The translations under genes were made by a program, and so were the position numbers. The notes under the pieces are model-generated. The model saw only the letters and a list, made by a program, of their open reading frames with translations. It was not told where the DNA came from and did not search any database. From assembly GCF_000019525.1 (NCBI RefSeq), contig NC_010506.1, positions 806,001 to 870,000 on the forward strand: a DNA stretch of 64,000 nt, given 5' to 3'. Shown here one piece after another: positions 43,343 through 52,820 of this stretch (position 1 is its first letter; each line of letters begins with the position of its first letter). This stretch comes from Shewanella woodyi ATCC 51908. GTDB taxonomy: Bacteria; Pseudomonadota; Gammaproteobacteria; Enterobacterales; Shewanellaceae.

Positions 43343-43552
43343 ATGAATAAGTTTTACTGCAATACAATGGCTTTTCTTGCTACTTACAAAAAAGATGAGC
43401 GCGGCGTAACAGCGATTGAATATGGCTTGATCGGTGTCGCAATGGCCGTGGCTTTGACTGCCGCTTTCGCTTCTGACGGTAACTTGATGACTGCATTAAA
43501 TACAGCATTTACCAAAATCACTGATAGTTTAACCAAGATCACAGCTGGCTAA
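43343..43552 (+). CDS. flp: Flp/Fap-type pilin subunit
   Basis: The open frame begins earlier, but the ATG at 43343 (MNKFYCNTMAFLATYKKDERG) follows AGGAT at good distance and gives the typical 69-residue prepilin. The class IVb signal is cut between Gly and Val in ERG-VTAIEYGLI, leaving Glu5 and the Flp motif with Tyr6. This is the major structural subunit of the Tad pilus, used in attachment and biofilm formation. A short palindrome (ATTCAG-CCTG-CTGAAT) lies 33 bases upstream. Confidence 0.9.
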   Translation: MNKFYCNTMAFLATYKKDERGVTAIEYGLIGVAMAVALTAAFASDGNLMTALNTAFTKITDSLTKITAG

Positions 43553-43574
43553 ATGATGTAGAAACACATCTATC

Positions 43575-44069
43575 ATGTTGGCGATTGCTTCCCTGTTACT
43601 CGTTTTAGTTATCTGTTGCTTAACTGACATATGCAAACGACGTATTTCAAATATTGGGTGTTTCGCCACATTGATCATTTGTGTTTGGCTGGCCGCTAGT
43701 CAACAGCTGTTAATTGAAGGCTTTCTAACAGGCTCTTTAATCTTTGCGCTGAGTCTAGTGCTTTTCAGATTTCGGTGGCTTGCCGCCGGAGATGGAAAGT
43801 TAGCCAGTGCCCTTGCGGTTGCTTTACCACTATCGCAGCTACCTGTGGCACTGATGCTCACCTTGATATGTGGTGGCGTGCTAGCCGTGATCTACCTGAT
43901 TAAATACCGAGTGATACAAAAAATTCCCCGTGGTGAAGATCTAGGCTTGCCCTATGGCATCGCTATTTCACTGGGGTTTTACATCCCGATTTTGGCCTTC
44001 TACTTAGGCGAATTAGAGGGAGCGAGTCAAACCTCGCTTTTGGCTACCGCAGTCGTTAATCGGCTCTAA
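43575..44069 (+). CDS. tadV: Prepilin peptidase TadV/CpaA
   Basis: A 164-residue A24-family aspartic protease with several membrane helices. The catalytic aspartates can be seen in LTDICKRRISN and in AAGDGKLASA (the GD-x-K motif). It processes the Flp pilin encoded just upstream, and probably the TadE/F pseudopilins. It lacks the N-methylation domain of the longer PilD type, as expected. Confidence 0.9.
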   Translation: MLAIASLLLVLVICCLTDICKRRISNIGCFATLIICVWLAASQQLLIEGFLTGSLIFALSLVLFRFRWLAAGDGKLASALAVALPLSQLPVALMLTLICGGVLAVIYLIKYRVIQKIPRGEDLGLPYGIAISLGFYIPILAFYLGELEGASQTSLLATAVVNRL

Positions 44070-44084
44070 TAGAACAGTTGAATA

Positions 44085-44924
44085 ATGCTTAACTCTAAAT
44101 TGATTTTCATTATCGCATTTATTGCGGTATTGACCGGCCTGTATGGTGTGGCGGATAAGTTGCTTTCCACCTCAGAGTCGGTGACTCAGCCTGTTAGCGA
44201 TGATGGCATAGCGAAAACCTTCACTTTGTGGCAGACAAAATCCTCTCTGAATAAGGGGGAGCATCTGAGTCTAGCCGATCTCAAAAGAGTGCAGTTGGGC
44301 AGAGATGAGTCTTTGGCTCTGGGAGTCAATGCTGATGTCGAGTTAAACCTAGACCCTCAATCACTATTGAACTCATCAGTCGAGGCGGGGCAATACCTCT
44401 TTCCTGAACAACTTTCTCATCCAGGAGAGTCGGGGTACCTCAATCTTATTACCCGCGAAGGGATGACGCTTTATCCACTGACGGTGGCGACAAGAAATAT
44501 GATCCAAGACTACATCCTGCCTGGAGATGAGATAGACATCATGACCGTGAGTTCCCCACAGCATAATTTAGCCAATGATATGAGCAGGCTGGATGATTTT
44601 ATTGGTTTACGTGCATCGATGTTGATGAAGAGGGTGAGGGTGATCTCTGTGGCTGATTCAGATACTGACTCTCAATCTCAATCAAGCAAGATTAGTCCAA
44701 GCATGAAAAGCTCTGATAAATCTCAAACCCGTATTGTTATCGAGGTGGATCCAGAGGATCTTCCCCGTTTAACTTTGGCCCAGCGAACCATGCATATTGA
44801 GGTGTTCCATAGCCAAAGTTACCGCGCTAAGCCCGAGGCCGATGTGAGTGATGTGATTAACAACTATACCGGTGTGGTTGAGCTACGTGGCGCATCTGAA
44901 AACAGTGTAGGCGGAATTTTTTAA
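44085..44924 (+). CDS. cpaB: Flp pilus assembly protein CpaB/RcpC
   Basis: A 279-residue protein with one N-terminal membrane helix, a SAF-type domain (KGEHLSLADLKRVQLG, AGQYLFPEQL) and the C-terminal RcpC region (YILPGDEIDIMTV...TRIVIEVDPEDLPRLTLAQ). CpaB/RcpC works with the secretin in the outer-membrane part of the Tad machine. It precedes the secretin gene by only two bases. Confidence 0.87.
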   Translation: MLNSKLIFIIAFIAVLTGLYGVADKLLSTSESVTQPVSDDGIAKTFTLWQTKSSLNKGEHLSLADLKRVQLGRDESLALGVNADVELNLDPQSLLNSSVEAGQYLFPEQLSHPGESGYLNLITREGMTLYPLTVATRNMIQDYILPGDEIDIMTVSSPQHNLANDMSRLDDFIGLRASMLMKRVRVISVADSDTDSQSQSSKISPSMKSSDKSQTRIVIEVDPEDLPRLTLAQRTMHIEVFHSQSYRAKPEADVSDVINNYTGVVELRGASENSVGGIF

Positions 44925-44926
44925 CC

Positions 44927-46267
44927 ATGAAAAGTCGAATTAATTTCTGGGCGAAAGGCCTTATTGTCAGCCTGTTTTTCTGCAGTTATGTCATGGCCAG
45001 TGACAGATTTGTCACCCTTAATGATGCCTCAAGTATTGAGCTGAAGCAGGAGATAGGCACGGTTTTTATCAGTCAGCCAGAAGTCGCCGATTATAAAATT
45101 ACAGGTAACAATAAGTTAGTGATTTATGGGCGTCAATTGGGGCAGGCAAGGCTGTTTGTTTATAACAAGGCCAATGAAGTTATCTTATCTCAACTGCTTC
45201 ATGTGGATATCAATCTGTCCCAAATTCGTCGCCAGTTGAAACTATTTTACCCAGATCTCGACCTAACTCTGACCTCAGTGGGCGATAAGGTAGCGGTGCG
45301 TGGCATCGTCTATAGCGAAGAGCAACGTAACGATATCTACCGTCAGGTGGCCACGTTTTTAGGTCGCGAAAAGGTTGAGCGCTTTGATGAGTCGGAGTTG
45401 GTGGAGTTTAAGGACTCCTTTACCGAAGCGAATTGGCTGGCCTATGAGCGCAATTTTATCTGGCAGGGGATCATCGAAGGGCTGAGGCTCTCTCAGACCC
45501 AGCAGGTCAATGTGAAGATCTCCGTGGCTCAGGTGACGAAAGAGTTTAATGAAACCTTAGGGGTGAGCTGGTCAACGGTTGGGCGAAGTGTTGGTGAGTT
45601 CTCTTTTCTCGATTTTAAAGCCAGCGATCTAAGCACCATTATTAATGCCCTTGGCAAGGACAGTATCGCTGAGGTTTTGGCTGAGCCTAATCTATCAGTG
45701 ATGTCTGGTGAATCGGCAAGCTTTCTGGTGGGGGGCGAGATCCCTGTGATATTCAGCAACAATAATACCACCAACATTACCTATAAAGAGTTTGGTATTC
45801 GATTGGACCTGTCTGCCAAGGTGCTCAATAACGAGAAGATAAAGCTACAGATGATGCCCGAGGTGAGTGCAGTCGAAGGTTTTGTTGAAGCGGCGGGCAT
45901 CAAGATCCCTCAACTTACCACTCGGCGTGCGATGACCACCATAGAGTTAGGTGATGGGGATAGCTTTCTATTAGGTGGCTTGATGAGCAGTGATGAGCTG
46001 GAAAATGTCAGCAAGATCCCACTATTAGGTGACATTCCAGTTTTTGGAGCCCTGTTTAGGCAAGCGGGAACGACTCGTAAGAAAACCGAGCTGGTGATTG
46101 TGGCCACAGTGAATCTGGTAAAACCTCTCTCTCCTACTGAGGTACGTCTACCTAAAATGACACCGACTAAGTCTTTGGCACGATTCTTCAATATCACTGC
46201 CGACTCCGATGAGAACAACAAGGTTAACGTGATTCAGATGCTTAATCAGGGAGGATTTATTCAGTGA
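44927..46267 (+). CDS. rcpA: Tad secretin CpaC/RcpA
   Basis: A 446-residue type II/III secretion-type secretin with a signal peptide, a BON-like N-terminal domain (SIELKQEIGTVFISQPEVADYKI; LTSVGDKVAVRGIVYS) and the C-terminal secretin domain (VLAEPNLSVMSGESASFLVGGEIPV, DGDSFLLGGLMSSDELENVSKIPLLGDIPVFGALFR). It forms the outer-membrane pore for the pilus. Overlaps the next gene by four bases. Confidence 0.92.
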   Translation: MKSRINFWAKGLIVSLFFCSYVMASDRFVTLNDASSIELKQEIGTVFISQPEVADYKITGNNKLVIYGRQLGQARLFVYNKANEVILSQLLHVDINLSQIRRQLKLFYPDLDLTLTSVGDKVAVRGIVYSEEQRNDIYRQVATFLGREKVERFDESELVEFKDSFTEANWLAYERNFIWQGIIEGLRLSQTQQVNVKISVAQVTKEFNETLGVSWSTVGRSVGEFSFLDFKASDLSTIINALGKDSIAEVLAEPNLSVMSGESASFLVGGEIPVIFSNNNTTNITYKEFGIRLDLSAKVLNNEKIKLQMMPEVSAVEGFVEAAGIKIPQLTTRRAMTTIELGDGDSFLLGGLMSSDELENVSKIPLLGDIPVFGALFRQAGTTRKKTELVIVATVNLVKPLSPTEVRLPKMTPTKSLARFFNITADSDENNKVNVIQMLNQGGFIQ

Positions 46268-46755
46268 AGAGCTTAATCACCATTAGCCTGCTAGTGCTGA
46301 GTTTATCAGGCTGTGCCGACAAAGCTTCCACTCAGATGGGCAGCGAAGCCTTGGTTTACCAAGAGCTGCACCATTTTGTTATTGAGCCGAAGAGGAGTGG
46401 TTCAAAGACTGAGGTGGACAGTGAGTTTACGCGCATTATTGCTAGTTTTCATCAGGGATTTGAACAGACAAATTGGCATTTAGGTTATCGGTATGAGTCG
46501 GATAAGCCTTGGGTTACTTCGCTCGAGATGAGCTTGCTCAATTTAGGGCTAAACCCAGCCAGAATCCATGTTGAGAAGTTGCAGTCTGGCAACAGAGTTA
46601 TCGATATCCGTGTTGGCCAATACAAGCTGAAATCCCAAGAGTGTCGACGCAGCATTTTTGGTGAAATGGGCAATGATGTGGGCTGCTATGTCGACTCCAT
46701 GCGGCTTAAGCAGGTGCGTGATGTGCAAACCTTAGCAGCAAAGGAGGGTTTGTAA
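46264..46755 (+). CDS. CpaD/RcpB-like Tad lipoprotein
   Basis: A 163-residue protein starting with GTG, overlapping the secretin stop, with a lipoprotein signal (LLVLSLSGC-AD). I do not see strong sequence motifs, but its place between the secretin and the TadZ gene and its lipidation fit CpaD/RcpB, an outer-membrane partner of the secretin. Assignment is mainly positional. Confidence 0.65.
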   Translation: MKSLITISLLVLSLSGCADKASTQMGSEALVYQELHHFVIEPKRSGSKTEVDSEFTRIIASFHQGFEQTNWHLGYRYESDKPWVTSLEMSLLNLGLNPARIHVEKLQSGNRVIDIRVGQYKLKSQECRRSIFGEMGNDVGCYVDSMRLKQVRDVQTLAAKEGL

Positions 46756-46756
46756 T

Positions 46757-47992
46757 ATGTTTGATCTGGCAAAAGTGATCACTAAAAACAGTGAGCAGAC
46801 TCGCGAGCAAGCAGGGCCAGCTAGCTGCTCCTTCTACTACCAATCCTCTGAGTGCCTCGAGTTGATCGAACAGGTTTTCCGTTTCGAAGGCTGGAATGTT
46901 CCCGATTGTATTAAAAGCTCAACTCCAGGTGAGCTGCAGCTCGACGCCCTTAAAGATATCGTTATTTTAGAGCTGAATAACTCCAAAAATGTGGTTAAAG
47001 ATGCCCGTGAATTTGCTGCCAAACTCCCAAATCAGAAGGGGGTGATTGTAATAGGTAAAGAGGACACCATCACGACGCTACGTGAGCTCAAAGAGATGGG
47101 GATCTATTATCTATTCTGGCCACTGAATCAGGAGGAGTTAAGTGAGTTTTTGCGCCATGTTCATAATAATTTGCAGCACCTCTCTGGCGTTAATAAAAAC
47201 CGTAAGGCGAAGCGTGTCGCTGTGGTGGGCACAAAAGGTGGTATAGGTAATACCATGATCACTTGCGAGCTGGCGGCGACCTTGGCGTATCAAGGGGTCG
47301 ACACCATTCAGGTGGATCATCAGTATTTTAATAGTAATACCGATATTTTATTAGGCCTTAAGAAGTTTGAACGTCAAGACACCGATAACCTCTCGTTACA
47401 GTTGCGGGATATGGATGAGGTGAGCGCCAGTAACTATCTGAGCAAGGTGGATGAGCATTGGCGTCTATTAGCGTTTGGTGGTTCACAGTCGGCAGAAGCC
47501 CTCTACAGTGATAGCCAGAATATCGCTGATCTGCTGAGTCGTCAGGCTAATTTTATTATCGAAGACTTCTCCAGCTCTAATGATTTTGTCATGGATCCAG
47601 CACTGCTATCCGATCGAGTAGATCTGTTTGTGATAGTCCTTGATGCTACCGTCTCATCGGTGCGAAATGCCAGTCAGATCATTGAGAAGATTGAGCTGCA
47701 TAATCTGTCTGGGACAGCGGATATTCGTATCTTAACCTTCCTAAATATTCATCGCCCTGAGGGGGGATTTCCTCTTAAAAAGGATGAGGTGGAGCGATAT
47801 CTCGCTCGCCCAGTTGATGTTCAGTTGGATTACGCCGCAAATTTCTCGGCCCTGATGTTATCTGGTAAGCGCTTGCACCGTTTAGAGAAGCGCAGTGGCG
47901 CGTTTAATAAATTGGCTCAGCTTATTCAGGGCAAACAACCAGAGCTGGCGAGCTCTCCTCTGAATAGATTTAAGGCGCTGGTTAAACGATGA
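46757..47992 (+). CDS. tadZ: Tad localisation ATPase TadZ/CpaE
   Basis: A 411-residue protein with an N-terminal receiver-like domain and a C-terminal MinD/ParA-type ATPase domain. The deviant Walker A motif at 158-166 reads GTKGGIGNT: the signature Lys160 is kept, but the P-loop lysine is Asn165. TadZ proteins commonly have altered Walker motifs; this one may bind nucleotide weakly. TadZ localises the Tad machine to the pole in other bacteria. Confidence 0.85.
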   Translation: MFDLAKVITKNSEQTREQAGPASCSFYYQSSECLELIEQVFRFEGWNVPDCIKSSTPGELQLDALKDIVILELNNSKNVVKDAREFAAKLPNQKGVIVIGKEDTITTLRELKEMGIYYLFWPLNQEELSEFLRHVHNNLQHLSGVNKNRKAKRVAVVGTKGGIGNTMITCELAATLAYQGVDTIQVDHQYFNSNTDILLGLKKFERQDTDNLSLQLRDMDEVSASNYLSKVDEHWRLLAFGGSQSAEALYSDSQNIADLLSRQANFIIEDFSSSNDFVMDPALLSDRVDLFVIVLDATVSSVRNASQIIEKIELHNLSGTADIRILTFLNIHRPEGGFPLKKDEVERYLARPVDVQLDYAANFSALMLSGKRLHRLEKRSGAFNKLAQLIQGKQPELASSPLNRFKALVKR

Positions 47993-49260
47993 ATAATAAA
48001 GAGATCTACTTAAGCTTTCGCGATCAGATCTTTGAAGCGCTTGATGCTCAGATGATTGCCAATATGCCGCGGGATGAGCTGTCTAGACAGATCCAAAGTG
48101 CGGTTGAGGTATTGGCGAATAATTTCAGCCAGCCCATCTCTACCGCAGTACGCACCATGACGGTAAAGAATCTGGTGGATGAACTATTGGGGCTTGGGCC
48201 GCTACAGCCGCTATTGGAAGATGACAGCATCAACGACATCATGGTCAATGGGCCAGATCAGATCTTCTATGAGCGCCACGGTAAAATTCACAGCTCAGAG
48301 GTGGTGTTTGTTAACGAAGCTCAACTACTCGAGATAGCCCAGCGCATTGCAGCAAGAGTTGGTCGCCGCGTCGATGAGTCCTCACCTATGGTCGATGCCA
48401 GACTCAGTAATGGTAGCCGAGTCAATATCGTTATCAAGCCTATCGCCATCGATGGTACGACGATCTCCATTCGTAAGTTCAGGGAGCAGAAGATTGGGCT
48501 GGAGGAGCTGGTTGGTTTTGGCTCTCTTTCGCCTGAGATGGCAAGAGTCTTGATGATCGCTGCTCGCTGCCGCTTAAATATCTTGATCTCAGGCGGGACA
48601 GGCTCAGGCAAGACAACCTTGCTTAATGCACTGTCTAACTATATTGCCGATGATGAGCGGATCATCACCATAGAGGACGCCGCTGAGTTAAACCTACAGC
48701 AGCCCCATGTGGTGAGGTTAGAAACCCGTCCAGCCAGTATTGAGAATAGTGGTCAGGTGGATCAAAGAGACTTGATCATCAACTCCCTACGGATGCGGCC
48801 AGATAGAATCATCTTAGGTGAGTGCCGTGGCGCCGAGGCGTTTGAGATGTTGCAGGCGATGAACACTGGTCACGACGGTTCCATGTCGACTTTGCATGCT
48901 AATACGCCAAGAGATGCGATCTCTCGAGTTGAGTCTATGGTGATGATGGCATCCCTTAACCAGCCTTTAGATGCCATCCGCCGCACTATCGTCGGGGCGG
49001 TCCATCTTGTGGTGCAGGTAAATCGTCAGCGAGATGGCTCACGTAAAATCACCAGTATCTCAGAGGTCGTTGGCCTTGAAGGTGAGAATGTGGTGATGGA
49101 GGAGCTATTCAAGTTTCAACCTACCGAAGGGCAGAGCATGGAAAAAGTGCTTGGTGAGTATCTCTCTCCTGGCATTATGCAGCGCTCTGTCTTGATGCAG
49201 CGTGCCGCTTATTTTGGGCTACAAGATGAGCTGATGCTGGCATTTAGAGGCCAGCAATGA
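47989..49260 (+). CDS. tadA: Tad secretion ATPase TadA/CpaF
   Basis: A 423-residue type II/IV secretion-type ATPase. Walker A is SGGTGSGKTT at 201-210; the Asp box (TIEDAAELNL), LRMRPDRIILGECRGAEAFEML Walker B region and the His box (MSTLHANTPRDAISRVE) follow. This is the cytoplasmic motor for Flp pilus assembly. It overlaps tadZ and tadB by four bases each. Confidence 0.95.
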   Translation: MNNKEIYLSFRDQIFEALDAQMIANMPRDELSRQIQSAVEVLANNFSQPISTAVRTMTVKNLVDELLGLGPLQPLLEDDSINDIMVNGPDQIFYERHGKIHSSEVVFVNEAQLLEIAQRIAARVGRRVDESSPMVDARLSNGSRVNIVIKPIAIDGTTISIRKFREQKIGLEELVGFGSLSPEMARVLMIAARCRLNILISGGTGSGKTTLLNALSNYIADDERIITIEDAAELNLQQPHVVRLETRPASIENSGQVDQRDLIINSLRMRPDRIILGECRGAEAFEMLQAMNTGHDGSMSTLHANTPRDAISRVESMVMMASLNQPLDAIRRTIVGAVHLVVQVNRQRDGSRKITSISEVVGLEGENVVMEELFKFQPTEGQSMEKVLGEYLSPGIMQRSVLMQRAAYFGLQDELMLAFRGQQ

Positions 49261-50165
49261 TCTTGTCGCTCTCCTTGATACTGCTTGGTATCGCCGCCCT
49301 GTTATGGGGGATGAGAAGCCGAGATATTAAGAGCCAGTTTTTGGTGAATAAAGTCGAGATGGCGGAGCCTGATGAGATCCGCTCTGCGGTAAAGTTGGAC
49401 TCGCTGCAACACCAAGCTTGGCTAGTGAAGGTACAACTGCTGCTTCGACCTGCCATTGTTGCACTGGGTGATAAAGCTTGGCTCAAGCTGACAGGTTTTT
49501 TGCTGCTACTGAGCAGTGCTGGGGTCTATATCAATGGCTTTTTGCAGCTAGATAATGTCTGGTTACCGATTGCTCTTCCAGTATTGGGCTTTTTCTGGGG
49601 TTGGAACTATCTGATGAGAAAGCGCAAAAACGCCTTTGATGAAACCTTCCCCGATGCCCTCAATATTATGATGAGTGCGGTCTCATCTGGTGAAAGCATT
49701 ATGCAGGCGATCGCCTACGTGGGGCAGTCATTGGATAATCAAATTGGGTTGGAATTTAGGGATATGGGAGAGCGTCTTAAACTGGGCGAACCACCTGAGC
49801 AGGTATTCAAACGTGCCTGCAAACGCTTTCCCTACCCGACGTTTCTGTTTTTCATCGTGACCATTCGCGCCAATATGTCCAGAGGCGGCCAGCTAAAATC
49901 TGTGATGGCTAGATTGATCCGTGTATTGATGGACGCGAGAACGTTAGATAAGAAGAAAGCGGCTATGACCTCTGAGGCACGATTGTCGGCGAAGATCGTC
50001 GCCTCACTGCCCTTCTTCTTTATGATTTTGCTGAGCTATCTCAGCCCCCAGAACCTAGATTTTGTCCTAACGGATCCATCTGGGAGGTACATTTTGTACT
50101 ACGTTGTCGGAAGTGAAGCGCTGGGGATGTTTATTATCTGGTTACTTATCAGAGGTGTTCGCTAG
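49257..50165 (+). CDS. tadB: Tad inner-membrane protein TadB
   Basis: A 302-residue polytopic protein with two N-terminal helices, a T2SSF/GspF-type cytoplasmic domain (FDETFPDALNIMMSAVSSGESIMQAIAYVG, GEPPEQVFKRACKRFPYPTFLFFIVTI) and two C-terminal helices. It forms the inner-membrane platform with TadC. Confidence 0.92.
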   Translation: MILSLSLILLGIAALLWGMRSRDIKSQFLVNKVEMAEPDEIRSAVKLDSLQHQAWLVKVQLLLRPAIVALGDKAWLKLTGFLLLLSSAGVYINGFLQLDNVWLPIALPVLGFFWGWNYLMRKRKNAFDETFPDALNIMMSAVSSGESIMQAIAYVGQSLDNQIGLEFRDMGERLKLGEPPEQVFKRACKRFPYPTFLFFIVTIRANMSRGGQLKSVMARLIRVLMDARTLDKKKAAMTSEARLSAKIVASLPFFFMILLSYLSPQNLDFVLTDPSGRYILYYVVGSEALGMFIIWLLIRGVR

Positions 50166-50250
50166 TGTTTATTCTGGTTTTATTGGTTATCTCATCCATA
50201 GCACTATTTGTTTCTGGTTGCGCCCTCTGGTCATGTATCAGGGAGGAGTC

Positions 50251-51096
50251 ATGATGCTGATATTAATCATGGTATTGATTGCAATCAGTGGGCTACTGGC
50301 ACTTGGATTGGCGTTATGGCATCAGGAGAAACAGCGACAGTGGCATATACAGCGCTATTTGGAGACATCTCAAGAGTCAGGCCTTGAGAAGCTAAGTAAG
50401 CTAGTGGTGCGTGTAGGTCAAGAGAAGCGTGAGGAGCTTGAGCAGCAATTTATCGAAGCTGGTTTTTACGATACTCGTTTTGCTCGCTTCTACGTACCTG
50501 CCAAGATAGGACTGGCTTTGGTGATTATTCTGCTGATTGTTATCTCAGATATGACACTGTCGAATAAGGTGATGATAGGGGCTGTCGCCATGGTAATGAC
50601 CTTGATAGTGCCAGATTCTATCTTAGCCATGCGCAAGAAGATGTTAGTGAAGAAAACCTCACGCCAGCTTCCTTACATGTTGGATATGATGTCCGTATGT
50701 GTTCAAACAGGGATGACGGTTGAAGCGGCGCTGGCTTACCTTGCTGAGGAGCTAAAAGCGTTCGATAAAGATCTCTGTTTTCATATTAAGAAAACCGCAG
50801 ATACCTCCCGCATCACAGGATTAGAAAAAGCGCTATTAGAGCTCAGTGAGCGGATCCCAACCCCCGAAGTGCGTAGCTTTTCGTTAACTCTTATTCAAAA
50901 TATTCAGTACGGCACCTCTATCGCCAATGTGTTGGCCGATTTGGCTGAAGATATGCGCCAGATGCAGGTGCTTGCTATGGAGGAGAGCATAGGTAAGTTA
51001 GCAGCGAAAATGAGTGTACCTCTCATCCTCTTCATCATGTTTCCTATCGTGGTGCTTATCTTAGCTCCCGGTTTTATGCAACTCTCAATAGGTTAA
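50251..51096 (+). CDS. tadC: Tad inner-membrane protein TadC
   Basis: The frame is open back to 50104 inside tadB, but an excellent ribosome-binding site (AGGGAGGAG) lies directly before the ATG pair at 50251/50254, and the protein then starts with the expected hydrophobic helix, so I use 50251 (281 residues). The T2SSF domain (SRQLPYMLDMMSVCVQTGMTVEAALAYLAEEL) and terminal helices match TadC. This leaves an 85-base spacer after tadB, the widest inside the locus. Confidence 0.9.
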   Translation: MMLILIMVLIAISGLLALGLALWHQEKQRQWHIQRYLETSQESGLEKLSKLVVRVGQEKREELEQQFIEAGFYDTRFARFYVPAKIGLALVIILLIVISDMTLSNKVMIGAVAMVMTLIVPDSILAMRKKMLVKKTSRQLPYMLDMMSVCVQTGMTVEAALAYLAEELKAFDKDLCFHIKKTADTSRITGLEKALLELSERIPTPEVRSFSLTLIQNIQYGTSIANVLADLAEDMRQMQVLAMEESIGKLAAKMSVPLILFIMFPIVVLILAPGFMQLSIG

Positions 51097-51099
51097 TCC

Positions 51100-51813
51100 A
51101 TGCTCAGATATCACATCATCCCCTTACTGCTGTTACTCACAATGGCTGGGTGTAGCACTACGCCAGTTTCGCCAGAAGTCAGCGCAAAGGATCTTATCGC
51201 CGTGGGTAATCATGCTGGATTGATTCAGCACTATAAGCGTGAGCTGACTAAGAAACCGGGCTCGACCAAGGTGATGCTTAAACTAGCTCAGTCCTATTAT
51301 GATAATGGTGATGTGGAGTCGGCGAGTTTCTATGTTGAGCAGTTGAAAAAGCAAGATTTTCAGCAGCCTAGTCTCTATTTTCTTTCCGGTAATATTGCAG
51401 CTGATTCAGGCTTGTTTGAACTGGCGGTTTCAGATTATCAAACTGCGGCGTCTAACGGCTATCAGGGCTCACAGCTCTATATCAACTTAGGGATCGCCTT
51501 CACCAATTCAGGTCAATATCAAGCGGCATTGGAGGCGTTTAATCAGGCGCGCTTGATGGGTCATGATGATATTACAGTTAAGAATAATCTGGCTGTCCTG
51601 TATCTGGCTCAAGGAGAGTACTTGCGGGCAGTTGAGTTACTCACTCCTGTTTATCGTCAGCATAGTGATGAAAAAAAGCTGGCCTTTAACTTAGCTATTT
51701 CGCTGTTTAAGGTTGGGGATTACCGTGAGGCGCACCGACTGCTCAGTGATGATTACTCTGATGAGCAAATTTCTGCCCTGTTCCATAGTTTACGTCAGGG
51801 AGAGCAGAGCTAG
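51100..51813 (+). CDS. tadD: TadD-like TPR lipoprotein
   Basis: A 237-residue lipoprotein (signal LLLLLTMAGC-ST) made of tetratricopeptide repeats (e.g. SLYFLSGNIAADSGLFELAVSDYQ, QLYINLGIAFTNSGQYQAALEAFNQ). TadD assists assembly of the outer-membrane part in other Tad systems. It starts three bases after tadC and its stop overlaps the GTG of the next gene by one base. Confidence 0.88.
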   Translation: MLRYHIIPLLLLLTMAGCSTTPVSPEVSAKDLIAVGNHAGLIQHYKRELTKKPGSTKVMLKLAQSYYDNGDVESASFYVEQLKKQDFQQPSLYFLSGNIAADSGLFELAVSDYQTAASNGYQGSQLYINLGIAFTNSGQYQAALEAFNQARLMGHDDITVKNNLAVLYLAQGEYLRAVELLTPVYRQHSDEKKLAFNLAISLFKVGDYREAHRLLSDDYSDEQISALFHSLRQGEQS

Positions 51814-52304
51814 TGCAGTATAAGCGCTTAAAGCGGAGGCAGTTAGGTGCTTTCTCTGTTGAGTTTGCCATCGGAGCCATGGTGATGTTTTTGGTGACAT
51901 TTGGGATCTTCGAAATTAGCAGACTTATCTACGTGATTAATTTAGCTGAGTCTTCACTGCGCGAATCATCCAGAGATACCCGAGTGTGGGAGGGGGAGCG
52001 AAGCGGCGATCTTTATGATCAGAGATTAACTCAGATGTTTGAGAAGAAGGGGGAGATCTGGCATCTCTTGGTTGATCCTAAGCGCTATCACCTTTCGATC
52101 ACCTATTTCGAAAGTTTGTCGGATCTCATCGACGATAAACCTAGCTTATCTCAAGCAAAACAACAGCGATCCCCACTCGCTATCTATGAGATCTCCTATC
52201 AATATACGCCGATGTTCTTTCTTGCTGGGATAGTTGAAAAAAAGATAAGCCGACGCATTTTAGTGACCATGGAGCATGAGGGGTGGCCAATTGATGAAGA
52301 GTAA
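51813..52304 (+). CDS. tadE: TadE-like pseudopilin
   Basis: A 163-residue protein starting with GTG. The N-terminus has a Tad pseudopilin pattern, RRQLGAFSVEFAIGAMVMFLVTFGIFEI, with a probable TadV cleavage after Gly12 and Glu near +5. The C-terminal part is polar. TadE-type pseudopilins are needed for Flp fibre assembly. Confidence 0.85.
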   Translation: MQYKRLKRRQLGAFSVEFAIGAMVMFLVTFGIFEISRLIYVINLAESSLRESSRDTRVWEGERSGDLYDQRLTQMFEKKGEIWHLLVDPKRYHLSITYFESLSDLIDDKPSLSQAKQQRSPLAIYEISYQYTPMFFLAGIVEKKISRRILVTMEHEGWPIDEE

Positions 52305-52818
52305 ACAACATGGTGCTTTTACGATAGAGCTGGCTTTTGTTCTGTTATTTACCTCAGCCTTGTTGGTTTTTACTGGTGATATTGCTTTCCAGCTGCTTAA
52401 TCGGGTCAACTTGGACAGGGTGAACTACTCCTTGGTGAATGTGCTTAAGGAGCGAACTCGTTTTTTTGATGAAAACTTAATTGTGACCTCGGCTGAGGTG
52501 GATGAACTGGATATCTTAGCCGCCAGACTGCTTGGTTATGGTCAGACATCTGAGAATGCGCCCTATGGGATCCGTGTGGAGTGGATCGTCAACGATCGTT
52601 ACTCATCAATCGACAAAGGTATTGAGGGAGGGGCTCCCTGTATTCCTGGTGATTCTCTTAAAGATAGAGGGCACCTTGCACCACAAACTTCGGCAGATAA
52701 ACGATTTCCTCTCTATCAAGTGACTCTCTGTTTAAATACGGACTCTTGGTTTAACCAGTTTTGGGGCGACGATGCCCAGCACTATATCCATTCAAGTTCA
52801 GTCATGCCGGGAAGATAG
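52294..52818 (+). CDS. tadF: TadF-like pseudopilin
   Basis: The start at 52294 (MKSKQHGAFTIELAFVLL) is favoured over 52276 by a GAGGGGTGG ribosome-binding site. The 174-residue protein has a pseudopilin N-terminus with probable cleavage after Gly7 and Glu at +5, and two Cys pairs later. Overlaps tadE by 11 bases. Assignment as TadF rather than a second TadE is by order in the locus. Confidence 0.82.
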   Translation: MKSKQHGAFTIELAFVLLFTSALLVFTGDIAFQLLNRVNLDRVNYSLVNVLKERTRFFDENLIVTSAEVDELDILAARLLGYGQTSENAPYGIRVEWIVNDRYSSIDKGIEGGAPCIPGDSLKDRGHLAPQTSADKRFPLYQVTLCLNTDSWFNQFWGDDAQHYIHSSSVMPGR

Positions 52819-52820
52819 CG